From Allobosea psychrotolerans (GTDB lineage: Bacteria; Pseudomonadota; Alphaproteobacteria; Rhizobiales; Beijerinckiaceae), in contig NZ_PQFZ01000002.1 in NCBI RefSeq assembly GCF_002917105.1, positions 434,001-498,000 on the forward strand: a stretch of DNA of 64,000 nucleotides. The letters are read 5' to 3'. A program made the position numbers and the translations under genes. The notes under the pieces were generated by a model that saw only the letters and a list, made by a program, of their open reading frames with translations, ran no database searches and was not told the origin of the DNA. Below, piece after piece: positions 8,568 to 17,512 of this stretch (the stretch's first letter is position 1; every line of letters starts with the position of its first letter).

Positions 8568-10004
8568 ATGGACGCCGCCGAGGCCGACGGGCTGCCGCTC
8601 TTCGCAGCCTCGAAGAAGGTCTATCCGCAAAGCGTGTCGGGCCCGTTCCGACGCGCCAAATGGGCGATCTTGATCCTCTGCCTGGGCATCTACTATCTGC
8701 TGCCCTTCCTGCGCTGGGATCGCGGGCCGAACCTGCCGAACCAGGCAGTACTGGCCGACATCGCCAACAACCGCTTCTATTTCTTCTTCATCGAAATCTG
8801 GCCGCAGGAGGTGTACTACTTTACCGGCCTGCTGATCCTGGCAGCCTTCGTCCTGTTCCTGATGAATGCCATCGCGGGCCGGCTATGGTGCGGCTATCTC
8901 TGCCCGCAGACGGTCTGGACCGATCTCTTCCTCGCCGTCGAACGCGCCTTCGAGGGGGACCGGCGCGAGCGCATGAAGCGCGACGAAGCGCCCTGGACCA
9001 CCGGGACGCTGCTGCGCAAGACGGGCAAGCATACCGTCTGGCTCATAATCGCCTGGTGGACCGGCGGTGCCTGGGTGCTCTATTTCGCCGACGCACCGAC
9101 GCTCGTACACCAGCTCGCGACTTTTACAGCCCCGCTCTCGGCCTATGTCTGGATTGCGATCCTGACCTTCACGACCTATGCGCTCGCCGGCGTCATGCGC
9201 GAGCAGGTCTGCAAGTTCATGTGTCCCTGGCCGCGCATCCAGGCGGCCCTGACCGACGATGACGCGCTCAACGTCACCTATCGATACGACCGCGGCGAAC
9301 CACGCGTCTCGGTGAAACAGGCACAGCGGCTGCGCGATCAGGGCGCGCCGGCTGGCGACTGCATCGACTGCCACCAATGCGTCGCCGTCTGCCCCACCGG
9401 AATCGACATCCGCGACGGTGCCCAGCTCGACTGCATCCAGTGCGGCCTGTGCATCGATGCCTGCGACAATGTGATGGCGAAGATCGGCCGGCCTGATCGC
9501 CTCATTGGCTATGACACCGAGGACAACGTCCAGCGCAGATTGGCCGGCGAGAAGACCGTCTATCGCCCGATACGAGCGCGGACGCTGATCTATGCCGCGC
9601 TGATCATGCTGGTCGGCGGCGCGATGCTCTATCAGCTTGCGACCCGGCGCACGGCCGAGATTTCCGTACTGCACGACCGGGCTCCCCTCTTCGTCAAGCT
9701 CAGCGATGGCGCGATCCGCAACGCCTACGCCCTGCGCCTGCTCAACAAGCGTCCGGAAGCGCGGCCCTTCGCCCTGACGGTCGCCGGTATTCCCGGCATC
9801 CGAATCGAGGCCGTCGGTGCGCCGGCGACGGCGGATCTGCGTCCCATCGTGACGGTCGAGGCCGACACGTCGCGCGAGGTCCGCGTGCTCGTCACGGTAC
9901 CGCCCGATACTCATCTCGACGCGTCGCAAAGCATCACCTTCACAGCCTCGGACCTGTTCGCCGGCGAGATCGTGCGCGCTCAGGATCACTTCATCGCACC
10001 TTAG
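8568..10004 (+). CDS. ccoG: cbb3 oxidase accessory Cu reductase CcoG (FixG/RdxA)
   Basis: The 478-residue membrane ferredoxin starts directly after ccoP; a longer frame inside ccoP is ignored because the ATG at 8568 follows a purine-rich site. It has about five membrane spans, cysteine pairs in WCGYLCP (108, 112) and VCKFMCP (215, 219), and two [4Fe-4S] motifs, CIDCHQCVAVC (265-275) and CIQCGLCIDAC (289-299). The C-terminal domain from about residue 350 looks like an Ig-like periplasmic domain. CcoG is thought to reduce Cu(II) to Cu(I) for oxidase copper assembly. Confidence 0.95.
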   Translation: MDAAEADGLPLFAASKKVYPQSVSGPFRRAKWAILILCLGIYYLLPFLRWDRGPNLPNQAVLADIANNRFYFFFIEIWPQEVYYFTGLLILAAFVLFLMNAIAGRLWCGYLCPQTVWTDLFLAVERAFEGDRRERMKRDEAPWTTGTLLRKTGKHTVWLIIAWWTGGAWVLYFADAPTLVHQLATFTAPLSAYVWIAILTFTTYALAGVMREQVCKFMCPWPRIQAALTDDDALNVTYRYDRGEPRVSVKQAQRLRDQGAPAGDCIDCHQCVAVCPTGIDIRDGAQLDCIQCGLCIDACDNVMAKIGRPDRLIGYDTEDNVQRRLAGEKTVYRPIRARTLIYAALIMLVGGAMLYQLATRRTAEISVLHDRAPLFVKLSDGAIRNAYALRLLNKRPEARPFALTVAGIPGIRIEAVGAPATADLRPIVTVEADTSREVRVLVTVPPDTHLDASQSITFTASDLFAGEIVRAQDHFIAP

Positions 10005-10012
10005 GGGACGCC

Positions 10013-10558
10013 ATGTCCTGTTGCGGAGCTTTCGCCATGCCGATCGACCTTCCAGCCCAACCGGCGCGACAACGCCCCCCCTTCGAGCTCAGCGGCCGCA
10101 TGGTTCTGTTCGCGATGGTCGCCTTCTTCGCCGTCGTAGCAGGCGTCAACGCGATCATGATGACAGCAGCGATCCGGACCATGCCTGGCGTGGACGTCAA
10201 GAGCGCCTACGAGACCAGCCAGCGCTTCAATGGCGAGATCGCCCGCATGCACGCCCAGGCCGAACGGGGCTGGCAGGCGCAGGCACGGGTCGAGCGCAAA
10301 GGCGACGGCGCAACCGTGACCCTGAATCTGCGCGACCATTCTGGCGTCGCCGTCGTCGGCCTCGGCGTCGAGGCGAAGCTGCAGCATCCGGCATCCCGCC
10401 AGGAGGACCGCGAGGCAAATCTCGTCGAGATCGCGCCAGGCCTCTACACCGCGCAGATCCCTACCTTGCACCGCGGTGCCTGGACGCTCGCCGTCGAAGC
10501 CAAGCGTGACACCGAGACGCTCTTCATCTCGCGCAGCCGCATCCAGCTGGTGGAGTGA
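10013..10558 (+). CDS. ccoH: cbb3 oxidase assembly protein CcoH/FixH
   Basis: The 181-residue protein has one N-terminal membrane helix (about 30-50) and a periplasmic domain ending in a FixH-type fold (LHRGAWTLAVEAKR). The ATG follows AGGGGACGCC. CcoH interacts with the oxidase subunits during assembly. An unusual feature is a Cys-Cys pair at residues 3-4 in front of a second possible start at residue 9 (MPIDLPAQP), so the true N-terminus may be shorter. Confidence 0.9.
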   Translation: MSCCGAFAMPIDLPAQPARQRPPFELSGRMVLFAMVAFFAVVAGVNAIMMTAAIRTMPGVDVKSAYETSQRFNGEIARMHAQAERGWQAQARVERKGDGATVTLNLRDHSGVAVVGLGVEAKLQHPASRQEDREANLVEIAPGLYTAQIPTLHRGAWTLAVEAKRDTETLFISRSRIQLVE

Positions 10559-10562
10559 GACC

Positions 10563-12770
10563 ATGGCCGTGCAACAGGATCTCTCTGTCTTCGTCCATCA
10601 TCACGACGGCATCGACGGCATGGAGCTGGCTGTCGACGGCATTCGCTGCGCCGGCTGCATGCACGCCATCGAGAAGGGCCTGAAGCGGGACTCAAGCATC
10701 CTCAGTGCACGCGTCAATCTCGCTCTGAAGCGCGTCACGGTGGAATGGCGTGAAGGGGTCCTGCGGCCCGAAGCGGTGATCGAGCGGCTCGCGCGCCTCG
10801 GCTTCAAGGCCTATCCCTTCCTGCCCTCCGAGCAGCAGGACAGCGTGACGCGCGAGGAAGCACGGCTGCTGCGCTATCTCGGCGTCGCCGGCTTCGCCGC
10901 CATGAACATCATGCTGCTCTCGGTCTCGGTCTGGTCCGGCAATGCCAGCGACATCAATCCGGTGACGCGCGATCTCTTCCACTGGCTCTCCGCCCTGATC
11001 GCCCTGCCGACCGCGGCCTATGCCGGCCGCCCCTTCTTCGAAAGTGCGTTGCGGGCGCTGAAGGCGGGCGCGGTCAACATGGACGTGCCGATCACGCTCG
11101 GCGTCGTGCTCGCGCTCGGCATGTCGGTGGTCGAGACCTGGAATCACGCCGAGCACGCTTATTTCGACGGCGCGGTGATGCTACTCTTCTTCCTGCTGAT
11201 CGGGCGCTATCTAGACCAGCTGATGCGCCGCCGCACTCGCGACCTCGCCGGCAATCTCGCTGCCCTCAAGGCCGAGACGGCAACCCGCTTCGAGCGCGAC
11301 GGTACGACGATCGTGGTTCCGATCGCAGCGGTCTCGCCCGGCGATCTCGTCCTGGTCCAGCCAGGAGAACGCGTCGCCATCGATGGTCTCGTCGAGACCG
11401 GCCGGTCCGAGATCGACCAGAGCCTGGTCACTGGCGAGACGATGCCGATGCTGGTTGCGCCGGGTGGACGCGTCCATGCCGGCACGACGAACCTCTCCGG
11501 CGCCTTGACCGTGCGCGTCGAGGCAGCGGGCAGCGGTACGCTGCTCGACGAGATCGACCGGCTGATGGCTCAGGCCGTCGAGAGCCGCTCGCGCTATGTT
11601 CATCTATCCGACCGCGCGGCCCGGCTCTATGCGCCGCTGGTGCATGCCACCGCTCTCGCCACGCTCCTCGGCTGGATCGCCTTCGGCCTGCCCTGGCAGC
11701 AGGCGTTGATCATCGCCATCACCGTCCTGATCATCACCTGCCCCTGCGCGCTCGGGCTGGCGATTCCCGCTGTCCAGGTCGTCGCCGCCTCCGCGCTGTT
11801 CCGCCGCAAGATCATGCTGAAGGAGGGCGACGCGCTGGAGAGGCTGGCCGAAGCCGACATGGTCGTTTTCGACAAGACCGGCACGCTGACTTTGCCCGAA
11901 CCCGAACTGCTCAACGCAGACAGCCTCGATGTGGACATCGTGCGGCAGGCGGCGGCGCTGGCGGCGGCGAGCCGCCACCCGTTGGCGCAAGCGATCAGCC
12001 GCGCCGCAGGCGATCCCGCGCCCGTTCACGCTGCCCATGAACATCAGGGCCTTGGTCTTGTCGCCCTGGTCGATGGCAGCGAGATGCGCCTTGGCAGCGT
12101 CTCCTTCTGCGAGGCGCAGGCGGAAGCGGAGCTTGTCGCCGCGGCCTTCCCCACCACCTCGCTGATCGCATGGCGCCATGGCGATGCCTGCGCTGTCTTC
12201 GCGATCGGTCAGCGCCTGCGTCCGGACGCTCACGCCTGCATTGCAGCGCTGCGCCAGCTCGGGCTTGGCGTGATGATCCTGTCGGGCGACCGGGAGGCTG
12301 CCGTCGCGTCCGTCGCGCAGGAGCTTGGCATCGCGACATACCGCGCCGCCATGCGCCCGGACGAGAAGCTCCTTGCGCTCGCCGATCTCGCGGCCGGCGG
12401 CTGCAAGATCTTGATGGTCGGGGATGGGCTCAACGACGCCCCCGCGCTGGCCAAGGCGCATGTCTCGATCTCGCCTGTCAGCGCGGCGCATCTGGCGCAG
12501 GCCGCCGCCGACATCGTGTTCCTTGGCGACAGCCTGGCTCCCGTCGCCGCCAGCATCCTCATCGCCCGCAAAGCGCGCCGGCTGATGATACAAAACCTCT
12601 GGTTCGCCGTGCTGTATAATGCAGTAGCGGTTCCAATCGCGATCGCAGGCCTCGCGACGCCGCTGGTCGCGGCTGCGGCGATGTCAGGCTCCTCGCTGAT
12701 CGTCACGTTTAACGCCCTGCGTGCCGGCCGCGGGGCCGTGTCCACGGCAGCGGAGAGGACGATCTCATGA
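10563..12770 (+). CDS. ccoI: P1B-type Cu-transporting ATPase CcoI/FixI
   Basis: This is a 735-residue heavy-metal ATPase. It has an N-terminal HMA domain with Cys29 and Cys32 (GIRCAGCMHAI), the CPC transport motif at 393-395 (ITCPCALGLAIP), the phosphorylated Asp437 in DKTGTLT, and GDGLNDAPAL. A histidine-rich segment (VHHHDG) precedes the HMA domain. It moves copper toward the periplasm for CuB of the cbb3 oxidase and belongs to the slow CopA2/FixI class. The ATG at 10563 sits five bases after the ccoH stop. The end overlaps ccoS by four bases. Confidence 0.95.
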   Translation: MAVQQDLSVFVHHHDGIDGMELAVDGIRCAGCMHAIEKGLKRDSSILSARVNLALKRVTVEWREGVLRPEAVIERLARLGFKAYPFLPSEQQDSVTREEARLLRYLGVAGFAAMNIMLLSVSVWSGNASDINPVTRDLFHWLSALIALPTAAYAGRPFFESALRALKAGAVNMDVPITLGVVLALGMSVVETWNHAEHAYFDGAVMLLFFLLIGRYLDQLMRRRTRDLAGNLAALKAETATRFERDGTTIVVPIAAVSPGDLVLVQPGERVAIDGLVETGRSEIDQSLVTGETMPMLVAPGGRVHAGTTNLSGALTVRVEAAGSGTLLDEIDRLMAQAVESRSRYVHLSDRAARLYAPLVHATALATLLGWIAFGLPWQQALIIAITVLIITCPCALGLAIPAVQVVAASALFRRKIMLKEGDALERLAEADMVVFDKTGTLTLPEPELLNADSLDVDIVRQAAALAAASRHPLAQAISRAAGDPAPVHAAHEHQGLGLVALVDGSEMRLGSVSFCEAQAEAELVAAAFPTTSLIAWRHGDACAVFAIGQRLRPDAHACIAALRQLGLGVMILSGDREAAVASVAQELGIATYRAAMRPDEKLLALADLAAGGCKILMVGDGLNDAPALAKAHVSISPVSAAHLAQAAADIVFLGDSLAPVAASILIARKARRLMIQNLWFAVLYNAVAVPIAIAGLATPLVAAAAMSGSSLIVTFNALRAGRGAVSTAAERTIS

Positions 12771-12964
12771 ACATCCTCGTCATCCTCTTTCCGCTCGCGC
12801 TGGGTCTCGGCCTGGCAGGCCTGGCAGGCTTTTTCTGGTGCATGCGCACGGGTCAGTACAACGACCTGGAGGGATCGGGCTGGCGCGTCTTGCAGGATGA
12901 CGATCTGATCGATGATCCGTCGCCGCGCACAAATGCGATGCGAGAGCCAGAGCGAGCGCGCTGA
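12767..12964 (+). CDS. ccoS: cbb3 oxidase maturation protein CcoS/FixS
   Basis: The 65-residue protein begins inside the ccoI stop (ATGA). It has one membrane span (about 3-27) followed by GQYNDLEGSGWRVLQDDD, the CcoS signature in which DLEG precedes the acidic stretch. CcoS is needed for cofactor insertion into CcoN. It closes the ccoGHIS operon. Confidence 0.93.
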   Translation: MNILVILFPLALGLGLAGLAGFFWCMRTGQYNDLEGSGWRVLQDDDLIDDPSPRTNAMREPERAR

Positions 12965-13055
12965 GAAAGCGCGAGCCGCCAGCCTGGCATCGTCACGACC
13001 GGCAGCCCTTGATCGGCTCCCTGCCCCGCACGCCCGGCGCGACCTGATCCTCGGG

Positions 13056-13160
13056 CTGGAGCGTTTTCGAGCGAAGTCGATACCTGTTGGCGTGAGGAAA
13101 ACGCGTCAAAACAATGATCGAGAGCAATTGAACGATCCGACCGGATCGGAAATTGCTCTC
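13056..13160 (+). repeat. Interspersed intergenic repeat, copy A (full length)
   Basis: The left part reads GGAGCGTTTTCGAGCGAAG and the right part forms a hairpin: GAGAGCAATT at 13120-13129 pairs with AATTGCTCTC at 13151-13160, with an inner CGATCCG/CGGATCG pairing. It lies between the convergent ccoS and pat genes. Related copies are at 23113, 34925, 57533 and 59311. Confidence 0.8.
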
Positions 13161-13176
13161 GAAACGGCCCGTCACC

Positions 13177-15948
13177 TCAGCTTTCGCTTGCCACGGGGAG
13201 GGGTACCGTCGCCTGCGAAATCCCTGTCTCGGCCAGGCAATGAGTGGAAACAGCCGTCGAAGGCGTTCCGGCATCGATAGAAAGCGTCACTCGCTTGGTG
13301 TCGGAATCGGGTCCACCGGGCTCCACCGCGAAACCCAGATCTCCTGCCATGCGCAGCATCGCGGTATTTTCGCTCAAGACATCGCCATAGACGGTCTTGT
13401 ACCCCGCCTGGCGGGCATAGCCGACGATCTCGGACAGGAGGCGGAATCCCAGCCCCCTGCCCTTCATGTCCGAGCGAACAAGGATTGCAAACTCGGCGGA
13501 GCGACGTTCCGGGTCGCCTGCGATGCGCACGACGCCATAGATCGGCCCCTTCCCGAAACCCGAACCCGGCTCGATGGCGACGAAGGCCATCTCCCGATCG
13601 TAGTCGATCTGCGAGAGACGAGCGGCCAGGTCGTGCTCGAAACGCTTCACGGAACCGAGGAAGCGCATGCGCAGATCCAGGGCCGTGCACTGTTCGACCA
13701 TTGCCGTGATTGCGACCTCGTCTTCCGGCCGGATCGGGCGCAGCTCGAGCGGCGTGCCGTCGGTAAGGGCGATCGTTCTCTCCAGCACCCGCGGATAAGG
13801 TGTGATCGCATAGCCGCCGGCCGATACCGGCTCTGCAGCGATCACGATCCGCGCATCCAGGGCAATCACCCCGCTCGCATCCGCCAGCAGGGGATTGATG
13901 TCGAGCTCCAGTACATCGGGCAGATGCACCGTGATTTCCGAGAGGCGCAACAGCACGTCCTCGACCGCGCCCGGGCGGACCGGCGGCACGTTCCGGAAAC
14001 CGCAGAGCAACCGGGCAACGCGTGTATGCGCAACCATGTCACCGGCGAGCACGGAATTCAGCGGCGGCAGTCCGATGCTGCGGTCGGACATGACCTCCGC
14101 CGCCGTGCCGCCCTGCCCGAACAGGATGACCGGGCCGAAGGTGGCGTCGCGCGCGATGCCGACGATCAGTTCCTGCGCATGCGGACGCGAGATCATGGCC
14201 TGTACGGTGAAGCGTAACGCCCGTGCCTCGGGGCGGGCCTCGCGTACGCGCCCGAGCATCGCCTCAGCCTCCCGCTGCACCTCCGCGCCGGACGTCAGTC
14301 CGAGCGCAACGCCCCCGACATCGGATTTATGAGTGATGTCTGGAGACAGGATCTTCAGAGCCACGGGACCGCCGATCTCCTGCGCAATGCGCCCGGCCTC
14401 AGCCGGCGTCCCCGCGATATGGGTCGCGACCGTCGGAATGCCCAGCAGAGCCAGCAGACGTTTCGCTTCCTGCTCGTTGAGCAGATGCCTGCCGTCTCGC
14501 CGAGCCGCTGCAATCAGTTCGCCAGCGGCGGCGACGGCCGCCGGCACCAGCATGACTCCGGCCGAAGGCGTCTCCAGGAGCAGGGCCTGGTTGCGCCGGA
14601 ATTCGACGAGATGGCCGAAGGCGCGTACGGCCTGTTCGGGACTTTCGAAGCTCGGCACCCGCCCCTCGCGCAGGGCTTGGCGCGGCTCCGCGGAGGCCTC
14701 GCTGCCAAGCCAGTTGGCCAGAAGCGGGACGTTGCGCCCGGCCGCCGCGGCAGTCGCAACAGCACGCGCCGCTTGCGCGCCATCGGCCAGAGCGGTCGGG
14801 CAGTTGATCGCGAGAATGGCGTCGCTCGCCGGCTCCCGCATCAAGATCGCCAAGGCCGCGCCGTATCGCTCGGCTGTCGCATCGCCAAGGATGTCGACCG
14901 GATTGCCGTGCGACCAGCTGTGCGGCAGCACCAGATCGAGAGCCGAGCGGCTCTCGGCGCTGAGTTCCGCGACCTGCAAGCCACGCTCCGCCAGCGCATC
15001 AACCGCCAGCACGCCGGCACCGCCGCCATTGGTCAAGATCGTCAGGCGATCGCCGGAGACCCGGATGCCGCTCGCCAGGATAGCCACGGCAGCGAACAGC
15101 TCGTCGAGCTCGTGGACCCGCAGGAGACCAGCCCGACGAAAGGCTGCGTCATAGACCGCGTCCGAGCCCGCCAGTGCACCGGTATGCGACAGGGCGGCTT
15201 TTGCTCCGGCGCTGCTGCGCCCCGCTTTGACGACAAGGACCGGCTTAATCCGCGCCGCGGCACGCGCCGCCGACATGAACTTGCGCGCATGGGTGATGTT
15301 TTCGACGTAGAGCAGGATCGCTCGCGTCGTGGCGTCCGAGCCGAGATAGTCGAGTGCATCGCCAAAATCGACGTCGCTCATGTCGCCGAGCGACATGACA
15401 TGGGAGAATCCGATCTGCCGCTGCTGCGCCCAGCCCAGCATCGCGGTGATGATGGCACCGGACTGGCTGACGAGGGCAATGCCGCCCGGCCGCGGCGTGA
15501 CCTGGGCGAAGCTTGCATTGATCGCCCGCGGGGTCGAGATCAGGCCGAGGCAATTGGGACCGACGATGCGCATCAGGTGCGGGCGCGCCGCGTCTAGCAG
15601 CCGCTGGCGCAGATCGCCCTCGGCACCCTTGCTTTCAAAGCCGGCGCTGACGACCACGGCCGCCCGGCAACCGCGCTGGCCGAGCTCCGCGACGATGCCG
15701 GGAACGCTCGCCGCCGGTGTGGCGATCACCGCCAGATCGGGCACGACGGGAAGCTCCGCAATGGAATGATAGGCATGGGTCGAGGCGATCGCGCGCGCAT
15801 GGGGATTGACGCACAGGATCGGCCCCTCGAAGCCGGCGCCAAGCAGATTGGCGGCGATGACCTGGCCGACGGAGCTTGGGGTATTGCTGGCCCCGATCAG
15901 CGCGATCGACCGTGGACTGAAAAGCGCATCGAAATTGCGGATGCTCAT
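13177..15948 (-). CDS. Pat-type protein lysine acetyltransferase (acyl-CoA synthetase-like plus GNAT)
   Basis: The 923-residue protein has the NDP-forming acyl-CoA synthetase layout: a CoA-binding domain (about 5-130, GASNTPSSVGQVIAANL), a succinyl-CoA-ligase-like domain with His255 in LSHTGALAGSDAVYD, an ATP-grasp domain (about 480-700) and a C-terminal GNAT domain (about 740-905) whose acetyl-CoA loop is MKGRGLGFRLL. Such fusions (Pat/PatZ/YfiQ) acetylate lysines, classically on acetyl-CoA synthetase. GGAGGGG precedes the ATG. An FNR-like box lies 64 bp upstream, so acetylation is probably raised under low oxygen. Confidence 0.88.
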   Translation of the reverse strand: MSIRNFDALFSPRSIALIGASNTPSSVGQVIAANLLGAGFEGPILCVNPHARAIASTHAYHSIAELPVVPDLAVIATPAASVPGIVAELGQRGCRAAVVVSAGFESKGAEGDLRQRLLDAARPHLMRIVGPNCLGLISTPRAINASFAQVTPRPGGIALVSQSGAIITAMLGWAQQRQIGFSHVMSLGDMSDVDFGDALDYLGSDATTRAILLYVENITHARKFMSAARAAARIKPVLVVKAGRSSAGAKAALSHTGALAGSDAVYDAAFRRAGLLRVHELDELFAAVAILASGIRVSGDRLTILTNGGGAGVLAVDALAERGLQVAELSAESRSALDLVLPHSWSHGNPVDILGDATAERYGAALAILMREPASDAILAINCPTALADGAQAARAVATAAAAGRNVPLLANWLGSEASAEPRQALREGRVPSFESPEQAVRAFGHLVEFRRNQALLLETPSAGVMLVPAAVAAAGELIAAARRDGRHLLNEQEAKRLLALLGIPTVATHIAGTPAEAGRIAQEIGGPVALKILSPDITHKSDVGGVALGLTSGAEVQREAEAMLGRVREARPEARALRFTVQAMISRPHAQELIVGIARDATFGPVILFGQGGTAAEVMSDRSIGLPPLNSVLAGDMVAHTRVARLLCGFRNVPPVRPGAVEDVLLRLSEITVHLPDVLELDINPLLADASGVIALDARIVIAAEPVSAGGYAITPYPRVLERTIALTDGTPLELRPIRPEDEVAITAMVEQCTALDLRMRFLGSVKRFEHDLAARLSQIDYDREMAFVAIEPGSGFGKGPIYGVVRIAGDPERRSAEFAILVRSDMKGRGLGFRLLSEIVGYARQAGYKTVYGDVLSENTAMLRMAGDLGFAVEPGGPDSDTKRVTLSIDAGTPSTAVSTHCLAETGISQATVPLPVASES

Positions 15949-16011
15949 GGTGGTGATGCCCCTCCGGGCCCCATGCCCGCAGCGAGATTGCCGATCTCTG
16001 CTCCAGCAACC

Positions 16012-16025
16012 TTGCTCTGGATCAA
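16012..16025. promoter_or_regulatory. FNR/FixK box between pat and a divergent hypothetical gene
   Basis: TTGCTctggATCAA has one perfect half-site and fits TTG(A/C)-N6-(T/G)CAA. It is 64 bp from the pat ATG and 56 bp from the rightward ATG at 16081, so it can serve both. Confidence 0.7.
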
Positions 16026-16080
16026 ATCATCGGCCGCCATTCGGTGGAATGATCAATCAAGTAAACGCTTCACCGGGACT

Positions 16081-16497
16081 ATGGCCATGCTTCAACGAAT
16101 TACACTCCATCTGGCGCGGACCCCTTCTCATCCGGAGGGCGACAGCCGGGACGGCTACGAGATTGCCGCTCCGCTGACCGAGGACGGTCGGCTCGACGCC
16201 GAGCAATGGCACCTCGAGCGTGAGCGCTGCCGCGTCCGGCGCTTCAGGCCCGGCGAACCCGATCGCCATGGCTGGCTGCTCCACCGCGCCGGCGGCGACG
16301 GCGGCGCGACCTGGCTGATCGACTACGACGATCGTAGGCGCGACGACGACGAAGGCACCTTCAAGCTCGACCGGCATCGCATCGCCGTCGGCGAATACAT
16401 CTCGGTACGTGGCGATGACGGCGACTTCGTCCCCTTCAGGGTGGTGTCGATCCGCAAGATCGGCTCCGTCTCGCTGGCGCTGTCGGGCCAACCCTAA
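16081..16497 (+). CDS. Conserved-looking hypothetical protein in the FNR regulon
   Basis: The 138-residue soluble, acidic and Arg/Asp-rich protein has the repeated pattern RCRVRRFRPGEPDRHGWLLH and DRHRIAVGEYISV. It starts 56 bp after the FNR-like box and precedes a universal stress protein on the same strand. A second in-frame ATG two codons later is equally possible. No catalytic motif is recognised, and its role is inferred only from position among low-oxygen genes. Confidence 0.75.
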   Translation: MAMLQRITLHLARTPSHPEGDSRDGYEIAAPLTEDGRLDAEQWHLERERCRVRRFRPGEPDRHGWLLHRAGGDGGATWLIDYDDRRRDDDEGTFKLDRHRIAVGEYISVRGDDGDFVPFRVVSIRKIGSVSLALSGQP

Positions 16498-16569
16498 TCC
16501 TGACGGCAGATCCCCGGAAACCGTATTGTTCGCGCGCGCTGCGCAAACACAGCCCCTGACAGGAGAGAT

Positions 16570-17421
16570 ATGATGGCAGCGCTGAACCGGACGGCCGGCC
16601 TTTCCACCTTTGCGAGTCTGATGGTGCCGGTGCATCTCGGTGGCAATGCCGAGGGACCGATCAGGCTCGCTGCCTCACTCGCCGAGCGTTTCACGAGCCG
16701 GCTGATCGGAGTGGCAGCCGCGAAAATTGCGGTGCCCTACTACGGCGACAGCATATCCTCCGCTGACACCCTGCTGCGTCGAAACGCCGAGCAGACTGCC
16801 GGCGAGGAGATCGCCAGGGCCGAGACCGTGTTCCGGCGCACGGCAGGCAACAGCTCCGCCACCGAATGGCGCTCCAGCCTCTCCGAGCCGCGGGACTTCA
16901 TTCTGTCCCAGTCGCGCGCAGCAGATTTGCTGGTAATCGGCCGGCAAGGGGCCGATGACGCCGACCAGGGCCATATGGCAGTCTCGGCGAATGACCTTGT
17001 CATGGATCTCGGGCGACCGATCTTGTTGGTCCCGCCACAGCTCGAGCACCTCGCCGCCAAGCGCATCGTGATCGCCTGGAAGGACACCCGCGAAGCGCGG
17101 CGCGCCGTATGGGACGCACTGCCCTTCCTGATGAGAGCAGAGTTGGTCTGGGTTGCCTCGGTTGGACCGGGGGCGAACGAGCAAGGCCTCGCGGATGTCT
17201 GCACCTACTTGGCAGAGCACCGTATTGCGGCACGCAGTCTGGTGCGCAGCGACAGTAGCGAGTCCGATGCACGCGAAATCATCGATATCGCACAGGAGCA
17301 AGGTGCCGACCTGATCGTCGCTGGCGCCTATGGGCACAGCCGCATGCGCGAATGGCTGTTCGGCGGAATGACCAGGGAGCTGCTGGACACGACACCGCTG
17401 TGCTGCCTGATATCCCACTAA
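16570..17421 (+). CDS. Universal stress protein (tandem UspA domains)
   Basis: The 283-residue protein has two Usp-like halves. The second carries the ATP-binding pattern G-X2-G-X9-G in AGAYGHSRMREWLFGGMT. The ATG follows AGGAGA. It is likely co-transcribed with the hypothetical gene 72 bp upstream and so falls under the FNR-like box at 16012. Usp proteins of this kind bind ATP and help survival under stress or stasis. It is related in sequence to the Usp at 25964-26857 (shared AGAYGH-R-REW core), suggesting duplication. Confidence 0.9.
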   Translation: MMAALNRTAGLSTFASLMVPVHLGGNAEGPIRLAASLAERFTSRLIGVAAAKIAVPYYGDSISSADTLLRRNAEQTAGEEIARAETVFRRTAGNSSATEWRSSLSEPRDFILSQSRAADLLVIGRQGADDADQGHMAVSANDLVMDLGRPILLVPPQLEHLAAKRIVIAWKDTREARRAVWDALPFLMRAELVWVASVGPGANEQGLADVCTYLAEHRIAARSLVRSDSSESDAREIIDIAQEQGADLIVAGAYGHSRMREWLFGGMTRELLDTTPLCCLISH

Positions 17422-17512
17422 GCCAGGCAAGCGGATAGAACGGAGCACCCCCGAACCCAAGAACACATCACAGCGCTCGGTGCGCTCTGAACTATCCGGG
17501 AATTTCTTGACC

